Of a DNA stretch of 7,553 nucleotides, positions 1 through 5,780 are shown in pieces; the stretch's first letter is position 1, and each line of letters starts with the position of its first letter. The notes under the pieces were generated by a model. That model worked only from the letters and a program-made list of their open reading frames with translations, made no database searches and was not told the origin of the DNA. The stretch comes from CAMAVK01 sp964362485. Its GTDB lineage: Archaea > Nanobdellota > Nanobdellia > Woesearchaeales > GW2011-AR9. Made by a program: the position numbers and the translations under genes. Location: contig CAYIEX010000082.1 in NCBI GenBank assembly GCA_964362485.1, positions 1 to 7,553 on the forward strand, in the 5' to 3' direction.

Positions 1-12
1 TAGGTGGGTAGT

Positions 13-23
13 GACTATATAAA
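13..23. promoter_or_regulatory. TATA-box-like element, direction uncertain
   Basis: The sequence ACTATATAAAG matches an archaeal TATA box on either strand. Read leftward it is CTTTATATAGT, close to the TTTATATA consensus, and would drive a gene starting off the left edge. Read rightward it resembles the aldolase box (AGTATAAAAG) but has no convincing gene downstream, because the next rightward gene (606) has its own box. I favour the leftward reading. Confidence 0.4.
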
Positions 24-63
24 GTTTACGGTAAACGATTAGCTATACTCAAATTGCTAATTT
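24..63. repeat. Cluster of short dyads beside the TATA-like box
   Basis: Three inverted repeats sit in 40 bases: GTTTAC-G-GTAAAC at 24-36, ATTAGC...GCTAAT at 38-43 and 56-61, and AAATT-GCT-AATTT at 51-63. The first touches the TATA-like box at 13-23, where an archaeal regulator would bind. An operator is an inference from position and symmetry only; A/T-rich DNA gives short dyads by chance. Confidence 0.35.
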
Positions 64-83
64 GGGGTTATGATGTTGTCCCA

Positions 84-113
84 AAGAAGAAGAAAAAAGA
101 GAAGGAAAAAATC
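84..113 (-). terminator. Poly-T terminator after the 114-491 gene
   Basis: Directly after the TAA stop, the minus strand reads through pyrimidine-rich DNA with two runs of six T (complement of A106-111 and A93-98). Archaeal RNA polymerase terminates at such T tracts without needing a hairpin, and I see no stem here. Confidence 0.5.
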
Positions 114-491
114 TTATGCTTTCAGGTATTTGTCATAGAAAACTGTACGGACTTCGGTTTTCCAGGTACGTGCTAGACGTTCAAAGCCTACAATATCCAA
201 TTTATTCTCTTTTCTATAGAGATGTTGCTGCAATTTAGTTTCGACATCGCGAGCAACTTTTTCCAGATACTCTTGTGGTTTTGTGTAGCCGCCTTTCTCA
301 ATTTCGCGAAGGAGTACGGCACTGTTTGTCCTAAAAGCTGTACCAAACTCGCGAACAAACTCGTCACGGCTTTTGGCGGATTCTACGAAATTGCCACCAA
401 GACCACCCGTAAGGGGCTTGCTTTTAGAAGCGCGATTATACGCTTTAAGGAGGCTTAATTCGTATTCAATTATAAAATTTTGAGTTATCAT
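114..491 (-). CDS. Hypothetical protein, small and basic (125 aa)
   Basis: I recognise no family. The protein is soluble-looking, with no signal peptide or membrane segment. It has a Gly-rich turn (TGGLGG, about residues 28-33) followed by charged, probably helical sequence rich in Lys, Arg and Glu to the end. A Trp sits at 110 and a YDKYLKA tail closes the protein. The start is ATG at 491, not the in-frame TTG at 494: the ribosome binding site GAGGTGAT (495-502) touches that TTG but lies 3 nt from the ATG, close to the spacing at the nitroreductase gene. A TATA-like box lies about 35 bases upstream and a poly-T terminator follows the stop, so the gene is probably transcribed alone. It diverges from the 606 gene. 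The signals make it likely a real gene; function unknown. Confidence 0.7.
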   Translation of the reverse strand: MITQNFIIEYELSLLKAYNRASKSKPLTGGLGGNFVESAKSRDEFVREFGTAFRTNSAVLLREIEKGGYTKPQEYLEKVARDVETKLQQHLYRKENKLDIVGFERLARTWKTEVRTVFYDKYLKA

Positions 492-494
492 CAA

Positions 495-530
495 ATCACC
501 TCGTGCTTAAGGGAGGGGGTTGTATATAAG
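495..530 (-). promoter_or_regulatory. Promoter and strong RBS of the 114-491 gene
   Basis: On the minus strand a TATA-like CTTATATAC (522-530) is followed by GAGGTGAT (495-502), complementary to the archaeal 16S 3' end. A transcription start about 25 bases after the box falls near 500, so the mRNA leader would be roughly 10 bases. Confidence 0.6.
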
Positions 531-563
531 TTTTCTTGCGGGGGAGAAGAGAAGTCCATAGAA

Positions 564-576
564 AGCTTTTAATATA
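564..576 (+). promoter_or_regulatory. TATA-like box of the 606-1607 gene
   Basis: AGCTTTTAATATA lies about 36 bases before the ATG at 606, predicting a transcription start near 597 and a leader under 10 bases. No strong ribosome binding site is visible (only AGGGA at 596-600). Confidence 0.5.
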
Positions 577-605
577 GATAGTGATAGAATTGAATAGGGA
601 ATTTT

Positions 606-1607
606 ATGTCTAATCTACAAGGGGAGATAGGAGAGGCTCTTGGCCAATTGGCTGCTGAGCATTACAACATTACAATCATTCTTAAAGAATTAGGCAATGT
701 TCACCATGTTCCTTCAACAGATGTAGAAATGCAGCGTCGTATGAGAGGTTTGTGGCTTTTCTTAACGAGAACGGAGAGAAAAGAGTGGTGGACGGCGCAG
801 AAAATCAAGGGAATGTTCAAAAGGCTAAAAGCGAATAGTAAAGATCTAGGGGATTTTAGTGAACAACTTGAAATTCATTTACATCTTATAGAAGCACTTG
901 AAGGAAAATTGCTCGCAGCTCTTGATGATGATACTCTTCGCAGTGATTTTGAAGCGATTACCAACATTTCACAAGTGAATGAGGCGATAAAACGGAATCC
1001 TGAAGCTTATTGGAAGCTCCTCAGAAAGATACAGACGGAACTTCAAGAACTCGACCTGATTATAATCGGTGCTGAAGTAGAGTTTAGAAAACTATCAACG
1101 CTCTGCCAGCAGCCTCTCCAAAACATTATCGACCAAACAATTGAACTATGCTCCTCGGTTAACCAAGTTAAGGGAGTAGTAGAGGTGATACGTTATTTAG
1201 AACAATTACTAGGGGAAAAAATATCGTACCATAATGTATCTGCAAAGTTACTTCAACTTAGAGATTACGATTTAATTGAGAAGCAACAGTCTTACCCGCA
1301 GAGAGCTGGGAAAAGTATACAAGAATATCAAATGAAACTGCTCCAGGCATTTGATATCGATGAATTCGAACGGTGTGTTAATGTGCTAGGATTATTTCTC
1401 GATAGAAAGTTGACCCAAGCATGGATTGAGGAAAGAGTGAGTAAACTTGGCTATGACCCACGAGCTCGCGACGAAGCGGTCGTTAGGTTTATAGCGCAGT
1501 ATGCGCGCCGCCTTGGGATTCCTCTTTCTGCTAGAAAAGAGATTTATGAGAAAATTATGGCATTACCATTGTATGCCCGTTTTAGAGAAATTTTAAGTAA
1601 GATATAA
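606..1607 (+). CDS. Hypothetical helical protein (333 aa)
   Basis: I recognise no domain. The sequence is almost entirely helix-forming, with alternating Leu/Ile and charged residues and few Gly or Pro. It has no signal peptide, no membrane segment and no Cys/His metal motif; single Cys residues sit at 167, 182 and 257. Regions that stand out are a basic/aromatic patch at about 43-75 (RRMRG, ERKEWW, KRLK), a probable coiled-coil-like stretch at about 85-165, and a basic C-terminal part at about 280-330 (ARRLGIPLSARKEIYEK). Helical repeats for protein or nucleic-acid binding would fit but are not demonstrated. The ATG at 606 is the first possible start after the TATA-like box. The gene is monocistronic, diverging from 114-491 and converging on the acidic gene 28 bases downstream. 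Length, an uninterrupted frame and promoter placement make it a confident CDS of unknown function. Confidence 0.85.
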   Translation: MSNLQGEIGEALGQLAAEHYNITIILKELGNVHHVPSTDVEMQRRMRGLWLFLTRTERKEWWTAQKIKGMFKRLKANSKDLGDFSEQLEIHLHLIEALEGKLLAALDDDTLRSDFEAITNISQVNEAIKRNPEAYWKLLRKIQTELQELDLIIIGAEVEFRKLSTLCQQPLQNIIDQTIELCSSVNQVKGVVEVIRYLEQLLGEKISYHNVSAKLLQLRDYDLIEKQQSYPQRAGKSIQEYQMKLLQAFDIDEFERCVNVLGLFLDRKLTQAWIEERVSKLGYDPRARDEAVVRFIAQYARRLGIPLSARKEIYEKIMALPLYARFREILSKI

Positions 1608-1635
1608 CCCGCTTTAAATCGGTCTCGTAATCTAT

Positions 1636-2037
1636 CTATCCGCGATAATTATCCAGTGTCTCTGTAAAATATACGCGATCTGGGGGAAGCGCACTGTGTT
1701 CATCATCGTGTTCGCACTCCTTAAGGTAGAGTAAGAGATCTGCAGTTTCATCTTCTGGGTTTGACCCGATTGCTACGGAGACATCGAGCCAGCGATGAAG
1801 TAACGATAATTCGAAATCTCGATTGGTAAGGGTTGGATATGGAGCTTCAAATTGGGGTTCGATGAGAGTTTGCTCTAATTGCGAAAAGTCGAGCGAAGGG
1901 GATTCTGGTTCATTATCGTCAAGTGGATGATATGAGATGTATTGCAGCATACTCGGTACTTCATACACTTGGAGAACTTTTTCTGGTAAAGGAGGCTCTT
2001 CGTCCTCCGAATTAATAGAACTAAACTGTTGATCCAT
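1636..2037 (-). CDS. Hypothetical highly acidic protein (133 aa)
   Basis: No recognisable family. By hand count the protein has 30 Asp/Glu against 6 Lys/Arg. Residues 1-75 are rich in Pro, Ser, Glu and Gln (SEDEEPPLPEK near 10-20, NEPESPSLD near 42-50), suggesting intrinsic disorder. Residues 75-110 look more ordered (LSLLHRWLDVSVAIG, then DLLLYLKECEHDDE). Such composition suits an adaptor or nucleic-acid mimic as well as a plain acidic tail protein; nothing here decides. The ATG at 2037 has a weak AAGGT site just upstream and a good TATA box about 40 bases away. It shares a divergent promoter region with the PfkB kinase and converges on the 606 gene with a 28-base gap. A promoter in the right place and an intact frame support a real gene. 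Confidence 0.7.
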   Translation of the reverse strand: MDQQFSSINSEDEEPPLPEKVLQVYEVPSMLQYISYHPLDDNEPESPSLDFSQLEQTLIEPQFEAPYPTLTNRDFELSLLHRWLDVSVAIGSNPEDETADLLLYLKECEHDDEHSALPPDRVYFTETLDNYRG

Positions 2038-2073
2038 CGACCTTGAAACACCAACGGTAGTTTAACGCAAGGT

Positions 2074-2084
2074 GATATATAAAC
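2074..2084 (-). promoter_or_regulatory. TATA box of the acidic hypothetical gene
   Basis: The minus strand reads GTTTATATATC, nearly the archaeal consensus, about 40 bases before the ATG at 2037. The predicted transcription start is near 2052, leaving a leader of about 15 bases with AAGGT close to the start codon. Confidence 0.6.
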
Positions 2085-2155
2085 TTTTATTATTCTTTTA
2101 ATGTAGTGAAAATAATAATGTCTGACAGAAAATATTTATTTTTTTTTGAAAACTA

Positions 2156-2168
2156 AAATATTAAATAC
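2156..2168 (+). promoter_or_regulatory. TATA-like box of the PfkB kinase gene, leaderless
   Basis: AAATATTAAATAC lies with its centre about 28 bases before ATG 2192, so transcription would begin at or within a few bases of the start codon. No ribosome binding site precedes that ATG, as expected for a leaderless mRNA. A nine-T run at 2139-2147 lies just upstream. Confidence 0.5.
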
Positions 2169-2191
2169 CATATGACTAACTCTTATTATTG

Positions 2192-3211
2192 ATGGATGTT
2201 ATTGCGATAGGAGATGTAACGGAAGATGTTTTTGTGCAAGTAAACGATGCGCATCTGATTACACATGGACATCATCAACGTGAATTGGCGTTGCCTTTTG
2301 GTACAAAACTTGCTATTGATCGCGTCGATAAGTTACTGGGTGGCAATGCGGGAAATGTTGCAATTGGTTCTTCTCGATTAGGTCTGCGCAGCGCCCTTTG
2401 CAGTGATGTTGGAGATGATACGCAAGGAGAGTTATTGAGGCAATCGCTCACTAAGGATAAGGTATCTACCAAGTATTTCTCCTTAAAGAAAGGTGAAGCG
2501 ACGAATTATAGTGTTATTCTTAATTACGGTGATGAACGGACTATTTTGGTTCATCACGAGCCAAGAACCTATAAATTTCCACGATTGGTGAAGAGCGCAT
2601 GGGTATATCTTACTTCAATGGGGAAAGATACTGCGAGAATTTTCTCTCCTCTTTTACAGCACGTAAAAAAAAATAAAGTGAAACTGGCGTTTAACCCCGG
2701 GACGCACCAATTAAATTTGGGATTGCGAAAGCTAGAACCATTGCTTGCGGCTACGGAAATTCTGTTTGTCAATGTAGAAGAAGCACAGCAGCTATTATCG
2801 ACAAAAAAACGTGATTTGCCATTTCTACTTCGGACATTTAATGAGATTGGAGTGAGAATTGTAGTTATAACTGATGGTGAGAAAGGCAGTTATGCCTATA
2901 ATGGCGCTGAATATTGGTATTGCCCGATTTACAAAGTAGTTCCAGTTGAGCGAACAGGATGTGGTGACTCGTATGCTACAGGATTTATGTGTGCCCGACA
3001 ATATGGAAAAAGTATTGCGGAAGCGATGATCTGGGGTGCAATTAATTCATCATCGGTATTACGATATGTCGGTCCGCAAGCAGGGCTCTTAACAGCGACG
3101 CGTCTTAGAGAGATACGAAATGCTAATTTAAAATTTGAGGCAAGAACACTTAAAGAAAAAGAAATGAAGAGAAATAGAGAATATGTCCCCACTCGATTTA
3201 AAGAGCTGTAA
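2192..3211 (+). CDS. PfkB/ribokinase-family carbohydrate kinase
   Basis: An ATP-dependent small-molecule kinase of the PfkB (ribokinase) superfamily, which phosphorylates a sugar, sugar phosphate or nucleoside hydroxyl in the cytosol. The 339 residues fit the family. The N-terminal strand is DVIAIGDVTEDVF (2-14). PfkB signature 1 is GGNAGNVAIGSSRLG (50-64), followed by SDVGDDTQGELL (71-82). An NPGTHQL loop (168-174) precedes the NxxE motif as NVEE (194-197). The nucleotide-binding TDGEKGS is at 227-233. Signature 2, RTGCGDSYATGF (254-265), holds the catalytic Asp259 and the anion-hole GCGD. The tail after about 310 is highly charged and longer than the catalytic fold needs. The substrate cannot be read from sequence; the GGNAGN form suits ribokinase/nucleoside-kinase-like members better than FruK/LacC. 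ATG 2192 is chosen over the TTG at 2189 because the TATA-like box predicts a leaderless start there. Sugar-phosphate genes start 1.6 kb downstream. Confidence 0.93.
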   Translation: MDVIAIGDVTEDVFVQVNDAHLITHGHHQRELALPFGTKLAIDRVDKLLGGNAGNVAIGSSRLGLRSALCSDVGDDTQGELLRQSLTKDKVSTKYFSLKKGEATNYSVILNYGDERTILVHHEPRTYKFPRLVKSAWVYLTSMGKDTARIFSPLLQHVKKNKVKLAFNPGTHQLNLGLRKLEPLLAATEILFVNVEEAQQLLSTKKRDLPFLLRTFNEIGVRIVVITDGEKGSYAYNGAEYWYCPIYKVVPVERTGCGDSYATGFMCARQYGKSIAEAMIWGAINSSSVLRYVGPQAGLLTATRLREIRNANLKFEARTLKEKEMKRNREYVPTRFKEL

Positions 3212-3225
3212 ACAGGCAGATTCTC

Positions 3226-3252
3226 GCTCATTTTCTTTATTATGCCTTTTTT
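3226..3252 (+). terminator. T-rich terminator after the PfkB kinase
   Basis: Short T runs (TTTTCTTTATTA, then CCTTTTTTAC) follow the TAA stop by 20-40 bases in the gap between convergent genes, matching archaeal intrinsic termination at T tracts. No stable stem is seen. Confidence 0.45.
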
Positions 3253-3268
3253 ACTACTAAAACCATCT

Positions 3269-3865
3269 TTAGTTCCAGATAAATTCTCCCCAAGCAACAA
3301 TTTCTTTAAGAGGTTTACGTGAACTGGGTTTTTCTCGTGCGGCAAGGTCAGCGGGAAGTGTTTCGGCTTTAGCAAGTTTACCAATGGCAACCATCGCTTC
3401 AACAGCATACTTAGGGGGGATAGAATAAAGCTCTCGTGCTTTTTCATAATCAAATCCTTGCATGCCATGGACTACGAGGCCACGACGAGCGCCTTCAAGA
3501 GCTAGGGACATCCAGGCTGCACCCGTGTCAAAAGAGTGAGTAACTGATGCTTCGCCATTATGTTCAAATACATTAGAAGAACAAATGAGAATTAGCGCGG
3601 AAGCGTTTTTACACCATTGTTTATTAAAATCTACAAGAAGAGTCATCATTTTTTCTTTATCATGCGGAGTTAGAGCGACAACGAAACGCCAAGGTTGATT
3701 ATTGTACGATGAGGGCGCCCACCTTGCTGCTTCAAAAAGAGGAAGAAGTTCTTCTTTTCTCATCTTTTCACCAGTCATAACACGAGGCGACCAACGAGTG
3801 TAAAAGAGGGGAGATATTTCAACTGACGGCTTACGAACTTTCTTAGCTTCTGTTTGTAATGACAT
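3269..3865 (-). CDS. Nitroreductase-family flavoprotein
   Basis: An FMN-dependent NAD(P)H oxidoreductase of the nitroreductase superfamily (198 aa, usual size about 170-220). The N-terminal FMN-phosphate region reads TRWSPRVMTGEKM (about 23-35), the counterpart of the family's R-R-S-x-R start. The hallmark APSSYNNQPWRFVVA is at 50-64. A mid-protein helix, DTGAAWMSLALEGARRGL (113-130), corresponds to the FMN-contacting and dimer-core segment. A C-terminal AVEAMVAIGKL (154-164) is the usual final strand. The physiological substrate is unknown; members reduce quinones, nitro compounds or enones. The frame is open to an ATG at 3940, adding 25 residues and overlapping the upstream gene by 14 bases. 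I start at 3865 because GGTGATC (3869-3875) lies 3 nt before that ATG, and the family motif then begins about 20 residues in. A TATA-like box precedes it. Confidence 0.9.
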   Translation of the reverse strand: MSLQTEAKKVRKPSVEISPLFYTRWSPRVMTGEKMRKEELLPLFEAARWAPSSYNNQPWRFVVALTPHDKEKMMTLLVDFNKQWCKNASALILICSSNVFEHNGEASVTHSFDTGAAWMSLALEGARRGLVVHGMQGFDYEKARELYSIPPKYAVEAMVAIGKLAKAETLPADLAAREKPSSRKPLKEIVAWGEFIWN

Positions 3866-3868
3866 AAA

Positions 3869-3905
3869 GATCACCAGGAGAGAATAGAACAGTTGAATAG
3901 ATAAG
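3869..3905 (-). promoter_or_regulatory. Promoter and RBS deciding the nitroreductase start
   Basis: On the minus strand CTTATCTATT (3896-3905) is a weak TATA-like box. GGTGATC (3869-3875) is a seven-base complement of the archaeal 16S tail placed 3 nt before ATG 3865. This is the strongest RBS in the window and the reason for the shorter start. Confidence 0.6.
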
Positions 3906-3926
3906 CATTTGGGTAAGGAGGTAGAA

Positions 3927-4490
3927 CTAGTATTTTCCAAGATTGTTTAGGTGATATTCGAGTTGCCGCTGGTAGTATGCAGGAGAGGTACTTTTTATTG
4001 TGTTTAAAGCAGACATGACAGTGACGAAACCTTGTGCAGTAGCATCAATAATAAATGATGGCGGTCTGGTGGCAATAAATGCTGCGAATTCAGTAACGGC
4101 CTTTTTGTAATCATCTGGGCTCAAGAGTAAAGGAAGAGAGCTGAGTGCGGGATTAAGGAACTGGCTGGCGATACTTGCAGCAGAATTCAAGACATAATTT
4201 CCAATAAATGAGGATAGGGCTCCATATTTGACAGGATGCATCTCATAATGGGGATACGTACCACGACGTTGCATCATTTCTGTTAAGTATGCAAGCGATC
4301 CGAGCGCTCCATCGGCTATGGTACTTTGGACTACTTTTTCTAACTCATAGGGTTTGTAAAACTGGAGACATCTACGGATAATCGCCTCTTCCTGCTCATT
4401 TTCCTCTAATAAATGATCTGGATCTATTGCTTGATCTAGGGTGAATTGAAGATTTTGAGCAGCGAGCTGGCCAGGATTGAAGAGTTCCAT
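3927..4490 (-). CDS. Hypothetical protein (187 aa)
   Basis: No family recognised. The N-terminal 60 residues are acidic and Gln-rich (DPDHLLEENEQEEA about 23-36), then LQFYKPYELEKVV. The middle (about 88-125, GALSSFIGNYVLNSAASIASQF to SLPLLL) is rich in Ala, Ser and Leu and moderately hydrophobic. It contains Asn, Gln and Pro, so it looks like amphipathic or buried helices rather than a clear membrane span. A second such stretch is at about 130-165 (FAAFIATRPPSFIID, then AQGFVTVMSAL). The tail is basic and Tyr-rich. No signal peptide. ATG 4490 has a TATA-like box about 33 bases upstream, giving a very short leader. The nitroreductase lies 61 bases downstream on the same strand with its own signals, so the two may be partly co-transcribed but nothing shows a shared function. 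Confidence 0.7.
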   Translation of the reverse strand: MELFNPGQLAAQNLQFTLDQAIDPDHLLEENEQEEAIIRRCLQFYKPYELEKVVQSTIADGALGSLAYLTEMMQRRGTYPHYEMHPVKYGALSSFIGNYVLNSAASIASQFLNPALSSLPLLLSPDDYKKAVTEFAAFIATRPPSFIIDATAQGFVTVMSALNTIKSTSPAYYQRQLEYHLNNLGKY

Positions 4491-4517
4491 TTTAAATTGG
4501 AAGCATAGACGGTATAT

Positions 4518-4529
4518 TCTTTATATGCC
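4518..4529 (-). promoter_or_regulatory. TATA-like box of the 3927-4490 gene
   Basis: The minus strand reads GCATATAAAGAA about 33 bases before the ATG at 4490, predicting transcription from about 4498 and a leader under 10 bases. No ribosome binding site is seen. Confidence 0.5.
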
Positions 4530-4565
4530 TTATGGTCAAAATAACTCATTAGAGATGCTCTCCGC

Positions 4566-4585
4566 CCCATTATATAGTAAATGGG
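4566..4585. repeat. Small inverted repeat CCCATT/AATGGG
   Basis: CCCATT (4566-4571) and AATGGG (4580-4585) form a perfect six-base dyad around an eight-base A/T spacer. It lies in the gene-free stretch 4491-4859, between the promoter of the leftward hypothetical gene and the palindromic element. Its role is unknown and chance is possible. Apart from this dyad, the element at 4632-4812 and the flanking promoters, I see nothing in that stretch. Confidence 0.3.
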
Positions 4586-4640
4586 TGGGTAGAAAGAATC
4601 TTCTTGTTTGGTGAACGCTTTTTCTGAAGCCCCTCAAAAA

Positions 4641-4654
4641 GGCTCTGTAGAAAA
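4641..4654 (+). repeat. Left terminal inverted repeat of the element
   Basis: GGCTCTGTAGAAAA, exact reverse complement of 4791-4804. It starts with GG and ends in an A run, as IS6-type ends do. Confidence 0.75.
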
Positions 4655-4790
4655 TCTCTAGGGAACCACCGGAGGCTCGACTTTTTTCGCAGGAACTCCT
4701 GATGACGCTATGCACCCGTAGGGTCCAACCCCTCATAACGCGTTGGGTATACTATCGCAGAAAAAGTCGCCTGAGGCCGCCGGTGGTATT

Positions 4791-4804
4791 TTTTCTACAG
4801 AGCC
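4791..4804 (-). repeat. Right terminal inverted repeat of the element
   Basis: TTTTCTACAGAGCC, exact reverse complement of 4641-4654. The repeat CCTCAAAA follows at once, and the aldolase TATA box begins a few bases later. Confidence 0.75.
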
Positions 4805-4812
4805 CCTCAAAA

Positions 4813-4854
4813 GGGAAAGTATAAAAGAAGAAGTATGATACCCCCTATTTGGTG
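4813..4854 (+). promoter_or_regulatory. Promoter and RBS of the aldolase gene
   Basis: A purine-rich BRE-like GGGAAAG (4813-4819) runs into the TATA box AGTATAAAAG (4818-4827). Transcription should start near 4848. GGTG (4851-4854) lies 5 nt before ATG 4860. The box begins only 6 bases after the right flanking repeat of the palindromic element, so the element lies directly upstream of the core promoter. Confidence 0.6.
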
Positions 4855-4859
4855 CATAG

Positions 4860-5774
4860 ATGCTCGCGACGACTACAAAACTTCTTCAACAGGCTCAAAA
4901 AGGACATTATGCGGTACCCCATTTTAATGTTAATAATCTAGAGATCCTCCAAGGTGTTGTCCAAGCAGCAATCAATATGCAAGCGCCTGTCATCATCGCG
5001 ACTTCGGAGGGAGCAATCAAGTACGGAGGAATGAACTTTCTGTTTAGCCTCGCCAAGACAGCAAGCGATTTGAGTGATGTACCTGTGGCGCTTCACTTGG
5101 ATCATGGGCAGGATTTGAAGATTATTAAACAAGCAATTGAGTTGGGATATAGTTCCGTTATGATTGATGCTTCGCATGAGGAGTTCGAGAAGAATGTTGC
5201 AATAACGCGTAAAGTTGTTGAGCTTGCTCATCGAAAAGGGATTAGTGTGGAGGCAGAGCTGGGTACTATTGGTGGCGTTGAAGATGCAGTTTCATCACGT
5301 CACATTATTTATACGGATCCGCTCAAAGCAGCAGAGTTTGTTCAACGTACTGGCTGTGATTTTCTCGCCGTTGCTATTGGCACGAGCCATGGTGCATATA
5401 AATTTGCTGGAAAAGCGAAATTACGTGTTGATATTGTCAAAGAGATTAGGAGAAGAGTAAAAATTCCACTGGTATTACATGGTGCTTCGGGAGTTCCGGC
5501 TTCGCTAGTAAGGATGGCAGAAAAATACGGGGCACAATTACAGGGAGTAGAAGGCGTACCTGATGCTCAGATAAAAGCAGCAATTAAAGCTGGGATCTGC
5601 AAGATTAATACTGATACCGATTTACGCATTGCCTTTGATGCTGCAGTGCGAAAAGTGGTGATGAAGAGTCCAGCTAACTTTGATCCACGACATATTCTTG
5701 AACCTGCTCGTGAAATGATTATGCAAGTAGCAATGCAGAGGATAAAGTTGTTTGGAAGTGGGGGGAAGGCATAG
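4860..5774 (+). CDS. fba: Class II fructose-bisphosphate aldolase
   Basis: Zn-dependent class II aldolase, cleaving or forming fructose 1,6-bisphosphate from dihydroxyacetone phosphate and glyceraldehyde 3-phosphate; relatives also act on tagatose or sedoheptulose bisphosphates. The 304 residues match the Fba/GatY type. VPHFNVNN is at 19-26. HLDHG (79-83) supplies catalytic Asp81 and Zn ligand His82. The signature SVMIDASHEEFEKNV is at 99-113, and EAELGTIGGVED at 131-142. GTSHGAYK (174-181) holds His178 and LHGASGVP (206-213) His207, the other Zn ligands. KINTDTDLR (248-256) binds the substrate phosphate. The C-terminal GSGGKA is typical. All expected active-site residues are present. Most archaea use a class I enzyme or the bifunctional FBP aldolase/phosphatase, so a bacterial-type class II enzyme suggests gene transfer into this lineage. 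It heads a same-strand run with rpiB and rpe. Confidence 0.95.
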   Translation: MLATTTKLLQQAQKGHYAVPHFNVNNLEILQGVVQAAINMQAPVIIATSEGAIKYGGMNFLFSLAKTASDLSDVPVALHLDHGQDLKIIKQAIELGYSSVMIDASHEEFEKNVAITRKVVELAHRKGISVEAELGTIGGVEDAVSSRHIIYTDPLKAAEFVQRTGCDFLAVAIGTSHGAYKFAGKAKLRVDIVKEIRRRVKIPLVLHGASGVPASLVRMAEKYGAQLQGVEGVPDAQIKAAIKAGICKINTDTDLRIAFDAAVRKVVMKSPANFDPRHILEPAREMIMQVAMQRIKLFGSGGKA

Positions 5775-5780
5775 AGATTT

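Larger units (their letters stand above)
4632..4812. mobile_element. MITE-like palindromic insertion, 164 bp plus flanking direct repeats
   Basis: The element proper is 4641-4804. Its ends are a perfect 14-bp inverted repeat: GGCTCTGTAGAAAA at 4641-4654 and its complement at 4791-4804. Inside, CCACCGG (4666-4672) pairs with 4780-4786 and CGACTTTTT (4678-4686) with 4761-4769, so it is a long imperfect palindrome around a core of about 75 bases. CCTCAAAA flanks it directly at 4632-4639 and 4805-4812, like an 8-bp target duplication, with one extra A at 4640 on the left. From memory the ends match IS6-family ends (IS26, GGCACTGTTGCAAA) at 11 of 14 positions, and that family makes 8-bp duplications. 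There is no transposase, so it would need one supplied in trans. The alternative is a structured RNA or a palindrome of other origin. The family assignment is tentative. Confidence 0.6.

Noticed and set aside
70..138. 22-codon plus-strand ORF encoding a very basic peptide (MMLSQRRRKKRRKK...)
   Set aside because: The basic residues come from the purine-rich strand of the poly-T terminator of the 114-491 gene. The ORF overlaps that gene's 3' end and the peptide does not match L41e or another small protein I know.
222..458. 78-residue plus-strand ORF inside the 114-491 gene
   Set aside because: Antisense shadow with no promoter or ribosome site; the minus-strand gene has both.
2929..3468. 179-residue minus-strand ORF across the kinase/nitroreductase junction
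   Set aside because: Shadow frame over two well-supported genes with conserved motifs; its own translation shows no family features.
3866..3940. 25-residue N-terminal extension of the nitroreductase from ATG 3940
   Set aside because: It would overlap the upstream gene by 14 bases and contain the promoter-like box and the GGTGATC site that belong to ATG 3865. The extension has no family similarity that I can see.
4536..4736. 66-residue minus-strand ORF across the palindromic element
   Set aside because: It begins in the core of the element and runs through its left end; no promoter, no recognisable protein character. A chance open frame.
4699..4774. Possible C/D box sRNA (CTGATGA near 4699-4705, CTGA at 4771-4774)
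   Set aside because: The C-like box lacks the expected leading purine, no internal C'/D' pair is visible, and both boxes lie within a larger palindrome that explains the region better.
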